Origin: Bifidobacteriaceae bacterium
GTDB lineage: Bacteria > Actinomycetota > Actinomycetes > Actinomycetales > WQXJ01
DNA length: 45,549 nt
NCBI GenBank assembly: GCA_031272885.1
Contig: JAISSX010000047.1
Location: forward strand, 1-45,549
Reading direction: 5' to 3'
Both the position numbers and the translations under genes were made by a program. Below are positions 7,106-14,337 of this stretch, in pieces. How positions within the stretch are numbered: position 1 is the first letter of the stretch; every line of letters begins with the position of its first letter. The notes below the pieces were generated by a model. That model saw only the letters and a list, made by a program, of their open reading frames with translations. It was not told the origin of the DNA and did no database searches.

Positions 7106-8793
7106 TCCACCTGGACAAGGTCACCTTCACCTACCGCGACGCCCCTGGGCCCACGCTCGAAGGCGTCACGCTGCACGTCGGCCCGGGCGAACTGGCCCTG
7201 GTGACAGGCTCAACCGGCGCCGGCAAGTCCACCCTGCTGCGCACCATCAACGGCCTGGTACCCCACTTCAGCGGCGGCCTGCTGCAAGGCCAGGTGACGG
7301 TGGCCGGTCTGGACACCCGCACCAACCCGCCGCGCCAACTGGCCGGCCTAGTGGGCTACGTGGGCCAGGACCCAACCGCCGGTTTCGTCTCGGACACCGT
7401 CGAAGAGGAGCTGGCCTACGGCCTGGAGCAGTGCGGCCTAGACCCGGCCGTCATGCGCACCCGGATCGAAGAGGTGCTTGACCTATTGGGTCTGGCCGAA
7501 CTGCGTGACCGCGACCTGTTGACGCTCTCGGCCGGGCAGGCCCAACGGGTCGCCATGGGGGCAGCCCTGGCACTGCATCCACGGGTGCTGGTATTGGATG
7601 AGCCAACCTCGGCCCTCGACCCAGCCGCGGCCGAAGAGGTGATGGCCGCCATCGCCCGCCTGGTCCAAGACTTCGACATGGCCGTGTTGATGGCCGAACA
7701 CCGCCTGGAACGGGTGGTCCAGTTCGCGGACCAAGTGGTGTTGTTGGACCGCCAGGGCCACGCCGTCTCCGGCCCGCCACGCGAGGTGCTGGCCAACTCG
7801 CCGGTGGTACCGCCCGTCGTCACCTTGGGGCGGGCCCTTCACTGGCCGGAGGTGCCACTGACCGTGCGGGAGGCCCGCCGCCTGGCCCAGCCGGCCATCG
7901 ACGCCGCCCTGGCCCAGCCGGCGGCCCCGCCCGCTAGCGCCGCGCCATCGGGCACTGCCGTACCACCCGCGCCCTGCCTGCTGCAGGCCCGCGGCGTCAC
8001 CGTCACCTACCCCGGTGTCACCGCCGTGGACGAAGTCGACCTTGACCTGGCGGCCGGCGTGGTGGTGGGCCTGATGGGACGCAACGGTTCGGGCAAGTCC
8101 TCGCTCCTCTGGGCGCTGCACGGGGCCGGGCCGATGCACGCCGGCACGGTTGAAGGCCCGTTGCCCGATGGCGCCCCGCGCCCACGCCCGCGCCCGCGCT
8201 CCCGCTCCGCCAAGCCGGCCGCCGCCACCCCCCGCCCGCCGGTGGTCCTGGTGCCGTCGCAGCCCACCGACCTGTTGTGGGAGGACACGGTTGAGCGCGA
8301 ACTGGCCGGCACCGGCGCGGGCGCCGTGCTGGACCTGATTGCCCCCGGCATTCCCCGGGCCGCCCATCCCAGGGACCTGTCCGAAGGCCAGCGCCTGGCC
8401 TTGGTCCTGGCCATCCAATTGGCACCACAACCCGCTGGCACCCAGCCGGCCGCCCGGCCACCGGCCCGCGTCATCGCCCTAGACGAGCCCACTCGCGGCC
8501 TGGACTACACCGCCAAAGCCCGCCTGGTGGGGGTGCTGCGCGGCCTGGCCCAAGACGGCCACGCCATCATCGTGGCCAGCCACGATGTCGAGTTCCTGGC
8601 CGCCGCGGCCGATGCCGTGGTGTGGATGGCGGCCGGCCGCATCATTCTGCGCGGCCCCACCTTCGAGGTCTTGACCTCGGTGCCGGCCCACGCGCCCCAG
8701 GTCACCAAGGTCTGCGCCCCGCTGCGGGTGGCCACCGTGGCCCAGGCGGTAGCCGCACTCCAGGGCGCCGCGTCCGGAGGTGAGGCAACGTGA
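7102..8793 (+). CDS. ECF transporter fused double ATPase (EcfA-EcfA')
   Basis: A 563-residue protein with two ABC nucleotide-binding domains that power the ECF transporter. NBD1: Walker A GSTGAGKST (about 36-44), Q-loop GYVGQDPTAG, signature LSAGQ (about 142), Walker B LVLDEPTSALDP, H-loop AEHRLE. A Pro/Ala-rich linker follows. NBD2: Walker A GRNGSGKSS (about 326-334), signature LSEGQ (about 426), Walker B VIALDEPTRGLD, H-loop ASHDVE. NBD2 carries an unusual Arg/Pro-repeat patch between Walker A and the Q-loop. ATG 7102 overlaps the T-component stop by 4 bp; an open frame upstream of it is a shadow of ecfT. Both domains keep all catalytic motifs. Confidence 0.93.
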   Translation: MIHLDKVTFTYRDAPGPTLEGVTLHVGPGELALVTGSTGAGKSTLLRTINGLVPHFSGGLLQGQVTVAGLDTRTNPPRQLAGLVGYVGQDPTAGFVSDTVEEELAYGLEQCGLDPAVMRTRIEEVLDLLGLAELRDRDLLTLSAGQAQRVAMGAALALHPRVLVLDEPTSALDPAAAEEVMAAIARLVQDFDMAVLMAEHRLERVVQFADQVVLLDRQGHAVSGPPREVLANSPVVPPVVTLGRALHWPEVPLTVREARRLAQPAIDAALAQPAAPPASAAPSGTAVPPAPCLLQARGVTVTYPGVTAVDEVDLDLAAGVVVGLMGRNGSGKSSLLWALHGAGPMHAGTVEGPLPDGAPRPRPRPRSRSAKPAAATPRPPVVLVPSQPTDLLWEDTVERELAGTGAGAVLDLIAPGIPRAAHPRDLSEGQRLALVLAIQLAPQPAGTQPAARPPARVIALDEPTRGLDYTAKARLVGVLRGLAQDGHAIIVASHDVEFLAAAADAVVWMAAGRIILRGPTFEVLTSVPAHAPQVTKVCAPLRVATVAQAVAALQGAASGGEAT

Positions 8794-9767
8794 ACGCTCT
8801 GCGGCTTCATCCGGCCTCGATCGCCACCATGGTGGTAGCCAGCCTGGCCGCCCTGGCCAGCGGCCTGGTGCCCTGGTTCACGGCCGCCACCGACCAGGCC
8901 GCCCAGCAGACGGCCCAGACCGGTGCCCTGATCGGCGTCATCGTCATCATCCCGGCCCTGATGGTGACGGTGCTGGCCCAACTGACCGAAGGCGGCATCG
9001 ACGCCAAGACGCTGGCCTTCCTGGGCCTGCTCTCCGCCCTGATTGCCGCCATCCGGCCGCTGGGCGCCGGCGTTGGCGGAGTGGAAACGGTGTTCTTCCT
9101 GCTGATCCTGGGCGGCCGGGCCTTCGGCGCCGGCTTCGGCTTCGCCTTGGGCGGCATCTCGCTGCTGGCCAGCGCCCTACTGACCGGCGGGGTGGGCCCG
9201 TGGCTGGGCCTGCAGATGGCCTGTTCGGCCTGGATCGCGGCCGGGGCCGGCTTGCTGCCCAAACGGCTGCGCGGCCGGGCCGAGGTGGCCCTGTTGGCGG
9301 CCTACGGCGTGGTGGCCAGTTTCTTGTTCGGCGCCATCATGAACCTGTGGTTCTGGCCCATGCTGGCCGGCAGCGGCACGGTGGCCAGCGGCTTGGGCTT
9401 TGTGCCGGGCGATTCACCGGGAGCCAACCTGCGTCGCTTCCTTGGCTTCACGTTGGTCACGTCCACGGCCAGTTGGGACGCCGTACGGGCCGTCACCTGC
9501 GCCGCCTGCCTGGTGGCGTTCGGGGCGCCAATCCTGCGGCTGCTGCGCCGGGCCGGGGCGCGGGCCGCGTTCGGCACCGCGGCGCCTGCCGCCGGGCCGG
9601 CCTACTCTTCCGTGCCGGTTTCGGCTGCCGTGCCCGTCTCGGTGGCCGTTTCGTCTTCACCTTCCGCCGGTGGCGACACCTCGGTGGGGCTGGGCGTTGG
9701 GGTTGGCGTGGACTTGGGCAGGTCACGCAGAATTTCGGCCGCCGAAAGGCAGCCCTCGACCGGTTGA
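8790..9767 (+). CDS. ECF transporter S component (probable cobalamin-binding membrane subunit)
   Basis: A 325-residue membrane protein with about six hydrophobic segments (IATMVVASLAALASGLVPW, LIGVIVIIPALMVTVLAQL, AFLGLLSALIAAI, and later ones including VVASFLFGAIMNLWFW). The run ETVFFLLILGGRAFGAGFGF, then LGGISLLASALLTGGVGPWL, is typical of S components related to the cobalamin-linked group. Substrate specificity is inferred from the B12 riboswitch and from the DUF4430 and alpha-barrel neighbours. GTG 8790 overlaps the ATPase stop by 4 bp. The last 55 or so residues are low-complexity and are encoded antisense to the end of the convergent LytR_C gene, so the functional protein may end near residue 270. 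Confidence 0.82.
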   Translation: MNALRLHPASIATMVVASLAALASGLVPWFTAATDQAAQQTAQTGALIGVIVIIPALMVTVLAQLTEGGIDAKTLAFLGLLSALIAAIRPLGAGVGGVETVFFLLILGGRAFGAGFGFALGGISLLASALLTGGVGPWLGLQMACSAWIAAGAGLLPKRLRGRAEVALLAAYGVVASFLFGAIMNLWFWPMLAGSGTVASGLGFVPGDSPGANLRRFLGFTLVTSTASWDAVRAVTCAACLVAFGAPILRLLRRAGARAAFGTAAPAAGPAYSSVPVSAAVPVSVAVSSSPSAGGDTSVGLGVGVGVDLGRSRRISAAERQPSTG

Positions 9768-10330
9768 ATCGGAGATTCCGGGTCATAGCCCACGGTGACC
9801 GCGGCGGGCAGCTTCTCGAACTCGGTGCCCAACACCACGTCAACCGCGGTGCCGGTGCGCCAGTCGATCGTCAAAACGGTGTCTTTCGGCATGTATTCCA
9901 GCACCGTGTAGGCGTTGTTGATGCCGGACAGCCCCGCCACCACCTTGACCGCGCCCTCCCAAATCTTGGCGTTGTCCGATGACGGGTCCTGGAAGCCGTA
10001 CACCCGCAGTGTCTCGGCCACGCCGCCGGCCAGGCCCTGCTGCCCGTTGGCGTTGTAGACGGTCACCTTGATGCTGGCAGGCGAGGGATAGCGCGTGGAC
10101 GGCGGAACCGGACAGGGCTGCTGCACGGTGGGCGTCGGGGTAGCAGAGGGTGAGGTGAACGGCGTGTCCTGGTACCACGGCAACTCCTCGGGCACATCTG
10201 CCCGGTTGAAGTAGAAGGCCGTGGCCGCCACGCCCGCCACCACGAAGGCGGTCACCAGTGGACCGTAAATCAGCATTTGGCGGGTGTAAAGACGGCGCCG
10301 GCGAGCCTTGGCGTCTTGCTTGAGCGCCAT
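9602..10330 (-). CDS. Membrane-anchored LytR_C-domain protein
   Basis: 242 residues: a basic N-terminus (KARRRR), one membrane segment (IYGPLVTAFVVAGVAATAFYF), a short Pro/Thr spacer, then an extracellular LytR_C domain (IKVTVYNANGQQGLAGGVAE through VVAGLSGINNAYTVLEY and VDVVLG). A Thr/Pro/Glu-rich tail ends the protein. LytR_C domains accompany LytR-CpsA-Psr enzymes that attach glycopolymers to peptidoglycan; here the LCP catalytic domain is absent, so the role is probably accessory. ATG 10330 has AAAGG 7 bases upstream. The gene follows the ParB-like-fold protein after a few bases and ends the envelope operon. Its 3' end overlaps the S-component gene by 166 bp tail to tail. Confidence 0.85.
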   Translation of the reverse strand: MALKQDAKARRRRLYTRQMLIYGPLVTAFVVAGVAATAFYFNRADVPEELPWYQDTPFTSPSATPTPTVQQPCPVPPSTRYPSPASIKVTVYNANGQQGLAGGVAETLRVYGFQDPSSDNAKIWEGAVKVVAGLSGINNAYTVLEYMPKDTVLTIDWRTGTAVDVVLGTEFEKLPAAVTVGYDPESPIQPVEGCLSAAEILRDLPKSTPTPTPSPTEVSPPAEGEDETATETGTAAETGTEE

Positions 10331-10333
10331 CGG

Positions 10334-10837
10334 CTACCTTTCTGCCGCGGCTGAGCCGGCCGGCGGTGTGGTTGGTTCGGCGGAACCTGCGGGACGAATC
10401 GCGTCTAGGTTACCCGGCCATTCGGGCTCCACTATGCCCGGCGCCGCGGCCGGGCCGGCGGCCGGTGGCACCACCGGCAATTCGCGCGACCCGGTGGCCG
10501 CCTTGGCCTCGGCCGCCCGGGCCGCCCGCACCAGCAGCAACTGGTCCAAATTCAGCACCCGGGCGTGCAGCGATTGGCGCCCCCGCAGCACCGCCCGGAC
10601 GGCCCGGTGCAGGCCATCCTCAAGGTAATAGGAGCCGTTCCAATAGACCACGTGGGCAAACAAGTCGCCGTAAAAAGTAGAGTCCTCGCTGACCAGATTG
10701 CCCAGGTCAAGGGTCCTTTTCGTCGTAGTGAGATCGGCCAAGCGCACTTGGCGTGGGGGAATGCCCGCCCACTGCTCGGCGGTGGTAAAGCCGTGCTCGG
10801 GGTAAGGACGGCCGTCGCCGATCTCTCGGAAGATCAC
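10334..10837 (-). CDS. Small conserved actinobacterial protein with ParB/sulfiredoxin-like motif
   Basis: 167 residues from GTG 10837. The central stretch YLEDGLHRAVRAVLRGRQSL contains the DGxHR pattern seen in ParB/sulfiredoxin-like folds. The C-terminal 60 residues are Ala/Pro-rich and probably disordered. Homologues next to LytR_C genes are often labelled VapB-family antitoxin in databases, but no PIN-domain toxin is encoded nearby, so I would not call this a toxin-antitoxin system. It lies 34 bp after the GT2 gene and 3 bp before the LytR_C gene, presumably cotranscribed. Function unknown. Confidence 0.7.
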   Translation of the reverse strand: MIFREIGDGRPYPEHGFTTAEQWAGIPPRQVRLADLTTTKRTLDLGNLVSEDSTFYGDLFAHVVYWNGSYYLEDGLHRAVRAVLRGRQSLHARVLNLDQLLLVRAARAAEAKAATGSRELPVVPPAAGPAAAPGIVEPEWPGNLDAIRPAGSAEPTTPPAGSAAAER

Positions 10838-10871
10838 GGTCCAACTTTACGGAAGATGAGCGGCCGGTGGA

Positions 10872-11795
10872 TCACCCGGGCGGAGGATTATGCGAATTCG
10901 TGACCTTCCACACCCGCCGCAGCAAGGGGCCGCGCAGCGGCCCCGGCGCCAATTCGAAGCCGCCGCGCAGTGCCAGGTTGCGCATCTCTTGGCACCGGCT
11001 GGTGAAGCCCATGGACCGGAAAGTGCGCTGCAGGGCCGCTTCAGCCAGCGCCACCTTGGGGCCACCGCGCCGCCGGTAGGCGGCCGGGCTGACCCGGTAT
11101 GCCACCAGGATTTCAGGCAGATTGGCGAAGCGGGCGCCCTGCATCAGGCAGCGCGCCCAAAGCAGGTAGTCCTCCAGGTAGGTCAGCTTCTGGTAGCCGC
11201 CGGCCCGCATCACAACGGCGCGGCGGAACATCACCGTGGGGTGGGCCATCGGGTTGGTCAGCCGGGCCGTCTGGGCAATGTCGCTGTGCGCCTCCGGGTA
11301 CCGGCGCACGGTGCCGTGCGGTACCGCCTCCGGGTTGGCCTCCAGGGCGCGGGCCCAGGCCAGCACCCCGTCCGGCCCGGCCTGCGCCGCCGGCCCGTCC
11401 GCCTCCGTGAACTCGACCATGGCGCCGCCCACCACATCCAGCCCTGCTGTCACCAGCGGCAGTTGGGCCGCAAACCGGCCCGGCAACGACACGTCATCGG
11501 CGTCCGCCCTGGCCACCACCGGGTGAACACAGGCTCGCAAACCGGCGTTGAGAGCGGCCGCGATGCCCTGGTTCTGCGCCAGCCGCACCAACACCACGTC
11601 GCGACGCGCCACCCAGCGGTCCAGCCGGTCTCGCAGTTCGTCTCCCACCGGCCCGTCCTGGGCTATCACCACCTGGGCCGGCGCCACCACCTGGCCGTCC
11701 GTGGCAGCCACCAGGGCAGCCTCGACCGCAGGGGCCGTGTCGCCGGCATACACCGGCATCAGCAGGCTGAAGGCCTCGCTTGCCTGTGGCGCCAT
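10872..11795 (-). CDS. Glycosyltransferase family 2
   Basis: 307 residues from ATG 11795, which shares one base with the preceding stop (TGATG). The GT-A core is clear: FSLLMPVYAGDTAP at the start, VVIAQDGP, NQGIAAALNAGL, then ARADADDVSLPGRF with the metal-binding DxD-type motif, and YLEDYLLWARCLMQGARFAN with the catalytic-base ED. This arrangement matches amylovoran/galactosyl-transfer GT2 enzymes. In the operon it follows another GT2 and a CDP-glycerol transferase-like gene, so it probably decorates or primes a cell-wall glycopolymer. Donor and acceptor are not readable from sequence. Confidence 0.88.
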   Translation of the reverse strand: MAPQASEAFSLLMPVYAGDTAPAVEAALVAATDGQVVAPAQVVIAQDGPVGDELRDRLDRWVARRDVVLVRLAQNQGIAAALNAGLRACVHPVVARADADDVSLPGRFAAQLPLVTAGLDVVGGAMVEFTEADGPAAQAGPDGVLAWARALEANPEAVPHGTVRRYPEAHSDIAQTARLTNPMAHPTVMFRRAVVMRAGGYQKLTYLEDYLLWARCLMQGARFANLPEILVAYRVSPAAYRRRGGPKVALAEAALQRTFRSMGFTSRCQEMRNLALRGGFELAPGPLRGPLLRRVWKVTNSHNPPPG

Positions 11796-12760
11796 CAGGC
11801 GGCCCGTCTGCGAGCCACCGCCCTGGCCCGGCCGCAAGCCGCCGCCACTTCGGCGCTGACCGGGCCCAGGCCGGCCAACACCCTTTCGGTGGGCCGGGGG
11901 CTGCGGCGCAGGCCGTCGAACAGGCCAAACGCCAGGCCGCGCACCAGCGGTAGGCGGTGCTCGCTGCGCACCAGCAGGCGAACCCAACCCAGCAGGGTGA
12001 AAGCGCCATAGGCCAGCAGGTCGATGGGCCCGAAGGCATGCGACCGGGTGAAGGTCCACACCTTGTTGCGCACCTCGTAGAAGAACCGATCGCCCGGCTC
12101 ATCCAGGGCACCGGCGAAACTGGTGGTGTGGTGCACCGCCACCGAGGCCGGCACCAGCAGGCCCTCACGGTGGCGCAACAACCGGGCCGTGAAATCGAAG
12201 TCGTCGTTCCAAATGAAATAGTCGGCCTTCGGCAAGCCGGTCAGGACGGCCAGGTCGGCATCCACCAGCAACGACACGAACGAAGCCGTGCGGATTGGCC
12301 GAGCCCCGGCCGCCGCCGCCCGCACGCGCATCGGCAAGGGTGCGAACAGACGGTTGCGGGGAGTGTTCATGGGGTGGTCGCGGCCGTCGGTCCACACCAC
12401 CCGGCTGGCCACGGCGGCCGGATGGGTGGGGCAGGCCTCCCAGGCCCGCAGCAGTTCTTCGAGGGCAGTCGGCTGCGGCACGGTGTCGTCATCCATCAAC
12501 CAGACGGCACCCGCCTCCAAGTTCAGGGCGGCGTGGGCCAGGCCGGCTGCAAAGCCGCCGGCTCCACCCGTGTTGCGCCGCAACGTCAGCACCTCGGGCT
12601 GGGCCGGGTGGGCCTTGGCCGCCGCACCCGAACCGTCGGTTGAGGCATTGTCCACCACCACAATCCGGTCCACCGGCCGGGTTTGGGCGGCCAGGCCGTC
12701 CAACGCCTGCAGCAACAGGTCACGGCGGTTGTAGGCCACCACCACGGCTACTACCTTCAT
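11795..12760 (-). CDS. Glycosyltransferase family 2, GlfT1/rhamnosyltransferase-like
   Basis: 321 residues. ATG 12760 overlaps the upstream stop (ATGA) and has an excellent AAGGAGGTG ribosome site; an open frame extending further upstream is not coding. Motifs: VVVAYNRRDLLLQALDGL, VVVDNASTDGS, RRNTGGAGGFAAGL, VWLMDDDTVP (metal-binding DDD), and DYFIWNDDFDFTARL with the WxDD catalytic region. This pattern (N-T-GGAGG, then DDD, then W-D-D) is shared by GlfT1-type galactofuranosyl- and rhamnosyltransferases that build the linker of actinobacterial wall polymers. A C-terminal hydrophobic stretch (LLAYGAFTLLGWVRLL) may touch the membrane. Sugar specificity is inferred only by family. Confidence 0.88.
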   Translation of the reverse strand: MKVVAVVVAYNRRDLLLQALDGLAAQTRPVDRIVVVDNASTDGSGAAAKAHPAQPEVLTLRRNTGGAGGFAAGLAHAALNLEAGAVWLMDDDTVPQPTALEELLRAWEACPTHPAAVASRVVWTDGRDHPMNTPRNRLFAPLPMRVRAAAAGARPIRTASFVSLLVDADLAVLTGLPKADYFIWNDDFDFTARLLRHREGLLVPASVAVHHTTSFAGALDEPGDRFFYEVRNKVWTFTRSHAFGPIDLLAYGAFTLLGWVRLLVRSEHRLPLVRGLAFGLFDGLRRSPRPTERVLAGLGPVSAEVAAACGRARAVARRRAA

Positions 12761-14142
12761 GTCGCCACCTCCTTGGGGCCGGGTGGGCCAACTGGGTTTG
12801 GCCCGCCCGCTGTCGCCGCCAGGCGGGCCGCCACCGCGGCCCGGTTCTGGTCGCACAGTTCAATCATGCGCCCGCAGGCCGCAATGAAAGCCTTAGTGGC
12901 CGCGCCCGGTGTGGTGTCGCCCAGGTAGTACTCGGCCAGGGCACGCCGGGTGGCCGCCCCCGCCTGGTCGTCCACCAAACCGGCCAGGAAATCGCCGATG
13001 GCGTCCACTTCCGCCGCGCCCACCCGTGGCACCGTCTCCAGCATCTTGGTGGGCGCCACCACCGCCGTCGGATCGGGCGGGAAGGTGACGGCCAGTGGCC
13101 GGCCGGTGGCCAGGAAGTCGATCGCCAACGAGCCGACGTCGGTCAACAGCAGGCCGGCCTTGGCCAGCTCCTCTTGGGCGTCCCCGCCCAGGGAAACGCG
13201 GTGGCCGGCCTCGGGCGAAGCGGCCGCCGCATCCTCCACCAGGCCGCGCAACCAGCCGGACACCTCAGCGAAGCGGCCAACGCGGGTGCCGGTCAACGGG
13301 TGGGGCCGGTAGACCAACCGGAAGCGCGGGTCATCCAGCAGGGCGGCCACCAGCTTGGGGCCGTATGCCTCCAACGACGAATAGGCGGCCGTTTCGGTAC
13401 CACCCTCCCAAGTGGGGGCATACAGCACGGTCAGGCGGGCGCCATCGGGCACTGCCTCACCGGCCGCCGCGGCGGCCCCCAAGTCCACCTGGGGCCGGCC
13501 GATCGGGATGCAGTGAGCGGCGGCATCGAACAGGGGCAGGAAGGCCGCCAACCGGTCGATGGCGGCCTGGCCGGCCACGAAGGTGTAGTCATAAGCCTTG
13601 GTCTGCCCGGACACGGTGATGATCTTGTCCGAATCACCGTGCATGATGCTGACGTGCACCAGTTGCGGGAAGGACAGCACCGAGAAATTGGGCGCGTTGT
13701 GGTTGACGTACAGCGCCAGGCGCAGCGGCCAGCGCCGGATCAGCGTGTCAACCGTGGAGTAGTGCTCAATGGTGTAGGCGCGCAGGCCGGATTCGGCCCG
13801 GATGGCCCGTACCGCCCGCGAATCGGTGCCGATCACCACCACGGGGTGGACCAGGTTCAGTTCCCGCAACGGCTGGTACCAGGGGCGCAACTGGTATAGC
13901 CCCATCACCGTGTCCGCGAAAAACACCATCACCTGGGCGGGGCTGCTCAGGCGAGCCAGGCGGCGTTCGTCACCCAGGCCGTCCGGGATCATCTTCGGCA
14001 GCAGCCGCGAGTGCCGGATGGCCCAGACCCCACCCTTGACTACTTTTCTGGTCACCATGCCGGTGACCTGCGGCAGGGCCGAGCGTGCCGCCGCCACCGC
14101 CCCGGCACCAGGCCGGCTCGCCCCAGTCTCACGTCTAGACAT
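12757..14142 (-). CDS. CDP-glycerol:polyglycerophosphate glycerophosphotransferase-like protein (TagB/TagF family)
   Basis: 461 residues from ATG 14142, with AAGGAGG upstream. Family features: YVNHNAPNFSVLS and VHVSIMHGDSDK in the acceptor half, VLYAPTWEGG, RLVYRPHPLTG and LLLTDVGSLAIDFLATGRPL in the CDP-glycerol-binding half. The HGDSDK and YRPHP motifs correspond to the catalytic histidine regions of TagF-type enzymes. The expected activity is transfer of a glycerol-phosphate unit or a related CDP-activated polyol onto a wall polymer. Neighbouring GT2 genes support a teichoic-acid-like or phosphodiester-linked glycan. The C-terminal run RRALAEYYLGD resembles the end of the small ORF just upstream. 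Confidence 0.85.
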   Translation of the reverse strand: MSRRETGASRPGAGAVAAARSALPQVTGMVTRKVVKGGVWAIRHSRLLPKMIPDGLGDERRLARLSSPAQVMVFFADTVMGLYQLRPWYQPLRELNLVHPVVVIGTDSRAVRAIRAESGLRAYTIEHYSTVDTLIRRWPLRLALYVNHNAPNFSVLSFPQLVHVSIMHGDSDKIITVSGQTKAYDYTFVAGQAAIDRLAAFLPLFDAAAHCIPIGRPQVDLGAAAAAGEAVPDGARLTVLYAPTWEGGTETAAYSSLEAYGPKLVAALLDDPRFRLVYRPHPLTGTRVGRFAEVSGWLRGLVEDAAAASPEAGHRVSLGGDAQEELAKAGLLLTDVGSLAIDFLATGRPLAVTFPPDPTAVVAPTKMLETVPRVGAAEVDAIGDFLAGLVDDQAGAATRRALAEYYLGDTTPGAATKAFIAACGRMIELCDQNRAAVAARLAATAGGPNPVGPPGPKEVAT

Positions 14143-14335
14143 GCCGTCCCGCCTCCTTGGCGAAATGTCCGGCTCGCTCCGGCGCCGGGATATCGCCCAA
14201 ATAGTAGGCCTTCAGTTCCCGCCGCGTCTGGGCCAACGGGTCCACCCCAGTGGTACCAGCCCCCGGAACCGCGGCAGCCATGGCCAGAGTGTCCAGGCGC
14301 AACACAGGCAAGAAGTGGGGCCGCTTCATTGGCAC
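14135..14335 (-). CDS. Small ORF resembling the C-terminus of the CDP-glycerol transferase (remnant or small protein)
   Basis: 66 residues from GTG 14335 (or ATG 14329), directly after the PBP stop; it overlaps the next gene's start by 8 bp. The C-terminal part RRELKAYYLGDIPAPERAG aligns without gaps to RRALAEYYLGDTTPGAATK of the downstream glycerophosphotransferase, near that protein's C-terminus. It may be the tail left from a decayed or recombined second copy, or a true small operon protein. It keeps an open frame and coupled spacing, but no clear domain is complete. Confidence 0.5.
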   Translation of the reverse strand: MPMKRPHFLPVLRLDTLAMAAAVPGAGTTGVDPLAQTRRELKAYYLGDIPAPERAGHFAKEAGRHV

Positions 14336-14337
14336 GA

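Noticed and set aside
10334..10837. VapB-type antitoxin of a toxin-antitoxin pair
   Set aside because: No PIN-domain or other toxin gene is adjacent; the neighbour is a membrane LytR_C protein. Described instead as a small protein with a ParB-like motif.
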